Below, in pieces: positions 58,755 to 64,000 of a stretch of 64,000 nucleotides of DNA. How positions within the stretch are numbered: the stretch's first letter is position 1; each line of letters opens with the position of its first letter. The notes below the pieces were generated by a model. That model was not told the origin of the DNA, searched no databases, and saw only the letters and a list, made by a program, of their open reading frames with translations. The DNA lies in contig OZ018408.1 of assembly GCA_963969595.1 (NCBI GenBank), positions 21,697,823 through 21,761,822 on the forward strand, given 5' to 3'. The DNA comes from Neckera pumila (taxonomy: Eukaryota > Streptophyta > Bryopsida > Hypnales > Neckeraceae). The translations under genes were made by a program, and so were the position numbers.

Positions 58755-61700
58755 ATGGCGTCCCCCTCGCTCCCCACGGTGAGGGCTGCCACTCCTCCCA
58801 GTGACCGCACTCCCGCCGTCGTCTCCAGCCTTCGCCGCACCCTTCCGTCCTCCTCTCCACTCAAGCATCCCCAATTCGGCATCGCGCATGGCGCCCGGAG
58901 CTTGGGCGTGCGTTGTTGCAGTAGCAACGACAACGGGCGCGACCCGGCGAAGGCGAAGACCAAGGCGGGGGCGGGTCGTTCGTGGGTGAGTCCTGATTGG
59001 CTCACTAACATTGTGCGTCTGGGTAAGGGTCCCGACACTTCGGGCATTCCCGTGACGGACGCGAAGCTGGAGGACGTGCAGGACCTGCTCGGGGGCGCCC
59101 TGTTCCTGCCGCTCTTCAAGTGGATGGGCGAGGTCGGGCCCGTGTACCGCCTGGCCGCGGGACCCCGCAACTTCGTCATCGTCGGGGATCCCGCCGTGGC
59201 CAAGCATGTGTTGAAAGGCTACGGGACAACGTATTCCAAAGGACTAGTGTCCGAGGTCGCGGAGTTTCTGTTCGGATCAGGGTTCGCCATTGCGGAAAAT
59301 CAGTTGTGGAAGGTACGCACAATCTTGTTGCATTGGTTTCTTTTAGACTAGCGCGCTGCCTCAGTTTCCAAACCCTCGTTGGCTCTCTTGCACATGATGT
59401 CCACATCAAGTAAGGGAACCTTGCCTGAATGCGTCGAGCTGAGCATATTTACTTTGAGAAAGGTGAGGTTTTCAATTTTCTTCTTGTTAGCAATTCAAAG
59501 AGGATTTGAAGGCACGAGAGAATGCGTGAATTGGTTACTATATGCGAAAGTTATAGGGGTTTAAAGATGTACTGGTAGATGACCTAATATGGACAGGAGT
59601 TTCGTTTTGAGGCGTACTACCTCGAAATCAATCGATAAGTTTTGTTCTCGTTGTGCAGAAATTTGAAATGTTGCATTTGGGTAGGCATCGCAATTCGCTG
59701 TAGTTAAGGTGGACAGACTTATTTCTGTCTTGTGAAGGGAATTGTGGAACTCGCACATGGGACTCTCTTTGATAAATTGGCAATCAGCACCATGAATTTT
59801 TTGAAAGAAGAAATTTTAATTTACTGAATCTAGAGGGAAATGCTATAAATTTATGAAGTTCATTGGTATAGGGTACCTCAAACGACCACTTGCATTCCAG
59901 ATGTACATGTATTTAGTACATGCAGTTTGGGACTAGGGACGGAATGGATCTGTCCCCCTAATTTCAGAGCACGTCTCGTCCAATTTCATGGCTAGTGAGG
60001 ATAATGAGTCTCTAGTCTGCTCCTTTTTGTTCATTATAGCTTGTTGAGTTTCTTGTTGTTTCTCTCCTCTCCCCGAATACAGGTTCTAGGTCATGCACAG
60101 GTTTGTTGCTGAGCTTCTTTAGAATGGAGTAGCTAATGGCAATCAGGACATGGTTATAAAATGTTTGGCAAGTTAGTTTGGCCAGGTAGGTATAAACTTG
60201 CGAAATGGTTTTCATTAACCGTAGCATGGATTGCCATTACCAACCATAATGTGAATGCCAATACAAATGGCATTTTAACTCACTTTCAATATTTGATCCT
60301 TCGTAAATTCATTTGGGGAACCTAATCAACACCGGACTTTGAACTTGACGGAAATATTGTGGATTTTAATTGCATTGATTGAATATTTTCTAAGTCGGAT
60401 CCTGTAGTGGATTGCAAGAGCGATTACGAAGGGCTATTATTATAGGGTTTATGGTTTCTAGACCTCCTCTCGACCATGAAAAGCTCCGCCCCCCGTCAAT
60501 TTCAAAACCCTGCATGGGCATTATGATGTGGTGTGAATGGAACTCGATCATATTTCGCCTTTCATTGTGCAGGTTCGGCGACGGGCGGTCGTTCCCTCCC
60601 TGCATAAGAAATACTTGGCTACAATGGTGGATCGGGTCTTCTGCCGATGCTCGGACACGTTAGTTGCCAAGCTGGAGAAAGCGATGGAATCAGGGACTGC
60701 CGTGAACATGGAAGAACAGTTCTCGCAGCTGACGTTGGACATCATCGGTCTTTCTGTCTTCAACTACGACTTCGATTCCCTGAAATCCGATAGCCCTGTC
60801 ATCGAAGCCGTTTACACTGCTTTGAAAGAAACCGAGTCCAGGTCCACTGACATATTGCCCTACTGGCAGGTTAGCGTCTCTTTCTTCCCCGTTCTATTCT
60901 TGTATCTACTGAGGATTTAGCATCGGGATGCTGCTTTCCTTCAATGAAAGAGTTTCTGATATGCCTCTCAGTTTATCTTGGTTGCATGTTAATCGATTTC
61001 TAGTTTTGCATGTTTCAGAGCTTCAAAATTGTGACATTCTAGTGTGCACAGCTCTTAAATCTAGGATTAGTACAGATCTGATGTTGTTCTTGACTGGCAT
61101 CTGGAAAGTGCCAATTTCTTGAAATTTCACCGATTTAACAAATATAAGAGTGAGGTTGGGAATCCATATATGGCCTATTCGTGGTCTACTTAGGGCAAAA
61201 GGTCTACCACCAAATAGATTCACTACTGAACGCAACGGCAAGAATTGAATTACAAATGCGACAGACCATGAGTGTCGTATTGTGTTGACAACTTTTTGCG
61301 AGGGTCAGTGACATCCTCTCAGAATCTATTCCTCATGGAATTGTTCGTGATGCTGGACATGGAATGGAATGCAGATTCCTCTGCTGTGCAAGATTGTACC
61401 TAGGCAACAGAAAGCTGCTAGAGCTGTCGAGATTATCAGGGAGACGGTCGAGAAGCTCGTAGCACAATGCAAGGAGATGGTGGAGGCCGAGAAGGAGACT
61501 GTGCAAGGAGAGGAGTATGTGAATGAGTCGGATCCTAGTGTCCTGCGGTTCTTGCTGGCAAGCCGAGTAGAGGTATTGGTTACCCTCTGAAGGACCCGGG
61601 ATATATGGCATTAGAACGACCAGTGTGATTGATCCTGTTGTGAAGAATATCATTGAAATGGGGTTACATTGCATGTCTTGGTGAGAAAATAAATAGAACC

Positions 61701-63580
61701 GAACAAAAGAGAGTCCGCATGTGACCTAGTCAAGCTGCTAAAGGAATCATGGGCTTCTTGCTACCTTAGGGGTTACCCCTACCGATTTGGTTGTCCGAGG
61801 CAATAAATAGGGTTACGAGATGGCATATTACTGTAGACATCAGAAGCTCTCCCTAGTGGCTGAGACTTGTGATATGGGTGCAGGTATCTAGTGTGCAGCT
61901 TCGAGATGATTTACTGTCGATGCTTGTGGCAGGCCATGAAACGACAGGGTCCGTGTTGACGTGGACTGTGTACCTTCTGAGTAAGGTGAACCGGGTGGCT
62001 CTTCAACTGAAATTATGTCTTATTTTGCATCTTGGTGGTTATTATCTGGATTTGAGTGGTCCTGTACAGAGATTTCAGAGCCTACATTAGCTGCCTGGTA
62101 TGCTTCCAGTCTTTCTGGGTTCTGGAATTTACAACTAACTGGGTGCATGTGGTTTTTGCAGAACCCGTCTGCACTGGCCAAGGTTCAAGAGGAGCTTGAT
62201 AGAGTTTTGGAAGGAAAGAAACCACAATTTTCTGATATAAAGGAATTGAAGTATTTAACGCGCTGTATTAACGAATCAATGCGGCTCTACCCACATCCGC
62301 CGGTATCATGTCTACATTTTACACATCACTCTTTGCCTATTGATATATGATTGTGGTTTTATGTGTTGTTCACCATCTGATGTTCACATCCCAAACATAG
62401 CTCTATTAACAGTTGAGCGCATTCTATTTAACGCCGAAGGTCATAGAAAGTCCACTTTGGATTTAAATAGGACTAAATCCGAATATCATAACTTTCAACA
62501 CATATTCCTAATGTTCAAGAATGCAGGGTATGATTTCCTGTTTCTATGGGTACTTTTTCTTATCTTCCGTGGAGCTTCCCATAGAGTTACTTCAACTCCT
62601 ATAGAAATGGAAGCAGCCACAATTGGCAATTTGGGCACTGGTTAAGTTCTATTGCATGAATAATACTCTTGTAGCAATTTGAAGGGCACACTTGAAGACA
62701 CTATGGCCAGATTGTTGTCGTTGCAGCTCAGTGACAAAGCTCGAGTGCGGAGTCTTTATTTATCAATGGTCGTTCGTTCGGCTGCAGAACTGAGAACTCT
62801 ATGCGACGTGGTTTGATTCTTCCAACAGGTTTTGTTAAGGAGGGCGAACGTAGCTGATGAACTACCTGGAGGTTACAGAATAGATGCGGGGCAAGATGTC
62901 ATGATATCGGTGTACAACATTCACCACTCTCCCGAGGTGTGGGATCGGGCTGAGGAGTTTCTTCCGGAAAGGTTTGATTTGGATGCACCTGTGCCCAACG
63001 AAAGCAACACAGACTACAAGTGAGTGAATTGGACGCTATCAGCACTAATGTTTTATCCCATAAAATTCCAAGGATTCATCGTTATAGTTTGACCAATTTG
63101 GTTGATTACACTGAAAAATCAAGAATTTGGATGTGGCCAAATTTTATATCACTAGAATCAATGATGTGTTGGTCAAATAACCATATAATTGGACAATAGA
63201 AAGCCTCCATATGATTACTCAAAACTTCTAATAGGAACATGAGGCCCAATATGGGCTTCTTGGGGCTACGTCTGCTATTTTGTAAATGGTGATATTTATC
63301 AGATGACTGTCGTTCATAATACCGTCAGTGGCTGCTCTGAACTATCGATCGCAAGGAGCACGTCTTGTTGCCTAGTGAAACTAAGACCTGTAATGTGATT
63401 CTGTGTGGTGGTTGCAGATATATTCCATTCAGTGGGGGGCCTCGCAAATGTGTGGGTGACCAATTTGCTATGCTAGAAGCGACTGTTGCTTTGGCAGTGC
63501 TTCTCCAGAGGTTCACCTTCGATTTGGTTCCTGACCAAACAATTGGGATGACAACTGGAGCCACTATTCACACCACTACG
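58755..63580 (+). CDS. CYP97C: CYP97C-type cytochrome P450, carotenoid epsilon-ring hydroxylase (3' end outside window)
   Basis: LUT1-type P450 that hydroxylates the epsilon ring of carotenoids on the way to lutein, at plastid membranes. Exons: 58755-59312, 60573-60869, 61375-61572, 61884-61985, 62162-62302, 62829-63019, 63418-63580; 550 residues so far, all junctions in frame. Residues 1 to about 75 are a Ser/Pro/Arg-rich transit peptide. Family blocks are [38 protein letters not shown] and [13 protein letters not shown]450 landmarks are the I-helix AGHETT, the K-helix ESMR (ExxR), the PERF region, and the heme loop [12 protein letters not shown] with its cysteine ligand. The match to CYP97C is closer than to CYP97A or B by these blocks, from memory. 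The last short exon expected after TGATIHTTT is not in the window; read without splicing the frame runs to 63748, which I take as intron. Confidence 0.93.
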
Positions 63581-64000
63581 GTAAATAATCCCGCAGTCCT
63601 GTACTTCATGTGCACTTTCTACCATGTCACTGCTCTCTTACAATGCATCAGTATGGCTATCCAAACTTGCTCTAGAAACCAGGACTGGCATAGATCTGAG
63701 TTCCAGACGCCTGGTTGCAAAAGCGCCACTTTCGTGAATTTCTGCTAATTTAACGAATTTGATGGTTCATGCTGTGCTAATGTTAGTGCCAGTGTGATGT
63801 TATTGTCATTGCCATATTCTTGCTATATTCAAGGGCAACCAGTCAACATTAACTTGGCATTCCTTTAACAACTTGGTTCACATTATATTGACATTCCATC
63901 AAGAATATTGTGAGTCTAATAAGGTTATCTTTTGAGAGGTTCACCCTATTGCCCGAGAATTGTTCTTCTCTGTGAGCGTATACACATTATCAGTTTCTGA
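63581..64000 (+). other. Last intron of the P450 gene, running off the edge
   Basis: Starts with gtaaat after ACG. No convincing acceptor followed by the expected C-terminal codons is seen before 64000. Confidence 0.6.

Noticed and set aside
61755..61790. Solo TTAA-type terminus (TTAGGGGTTACCCC) in the P450 intron
   Set aside because: Only about ten bases match, and no partner end is found.
63581..63748. Reading through after TGATIHTTT as the natural C-terminus of the P450
   Set aside because: The extension is unlike the CYP97C end, and GTAAAT is a plausible donor after a phase-0 exon; the last exon is more likely beyond the window.
1..64000. tRNA and rRNA genes
   Set aside because: I looked for conserved tRNA arms (A and B box patterns) and rRNA blocks and found none I could support by eye; a covariance-model scan would be decisive.

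Overview
This is nuclear DNA of a land plant. Every gene I can rebuild is split by short GT-AG introns (with two GC-AG exceptions), and the set includes a nuclear psbO, a glucuronokinase, a full-size PDR-type ABC transporter and a carotenoid-hydroxylase P450. The intergenic space is AT-rich and full of transposon relics. Nothing in the sequence fixes the species. The distance of the proteins from the flowering-plant versions I know makes a seed-free plant plausible, but that is an inference.

Layout. 1.1-6.9 kb: a complete Ty3/gypsy chromovirus with both LTRs and a TGGGT target duplication; its pol carries a stop codon. 7-15.5 kb: gene-poor, holding tandem repeats, MITEs, a broken copy of the psbO 5' end (11.6-12.4 kb) and a broken copy of one exon of the 19.9-24.1 kb gene (13.5-13.7 kb). 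15.6-16.9 kb: psbO (+), followed by a degenerate tandem duplication. 19.9-24.1 kb: a 12-exon gene (-) for a 413-residue protein I cannot name. 25.7-41.4 kb: seven copies of a roughly 925-bp element bounded by TTAA and CCCCTAAAGGACC-like inverted ends, with glucuronokinase (+, 29.4-32.0 kb) among them. 42-45.6 kb: a MITE and tandem repeats. 45.7-55.7 kb: a 24-exon PDR/ABCG transporter (+) with one frameshifting extra T. 58.8-64 kb: a CYP97C-type cytochrome P450 (+) running off the right edge.

PsbO acts in the thylakoid lumen on photosystem II. The CYP97C-type P450 makes lutein in the plastid. Glucuronokinase feeds UDP-glucuronate to the cell wall. The PDR protein would export compounds across the plasma membrane. 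They are ordinary unlinked nuclear genes and I see no cluster logic.

The most unusual content is the TTAA-bounded family. Its target site, C-rich termini, constant length and one clean nested insertion all point to a piggyBac-like non-autonomous DNA transposon, a type I do not associate with plant genomes. Exon borders were placed by eye from splice signals, reading-frame continuity and family resemblance; no search was run.
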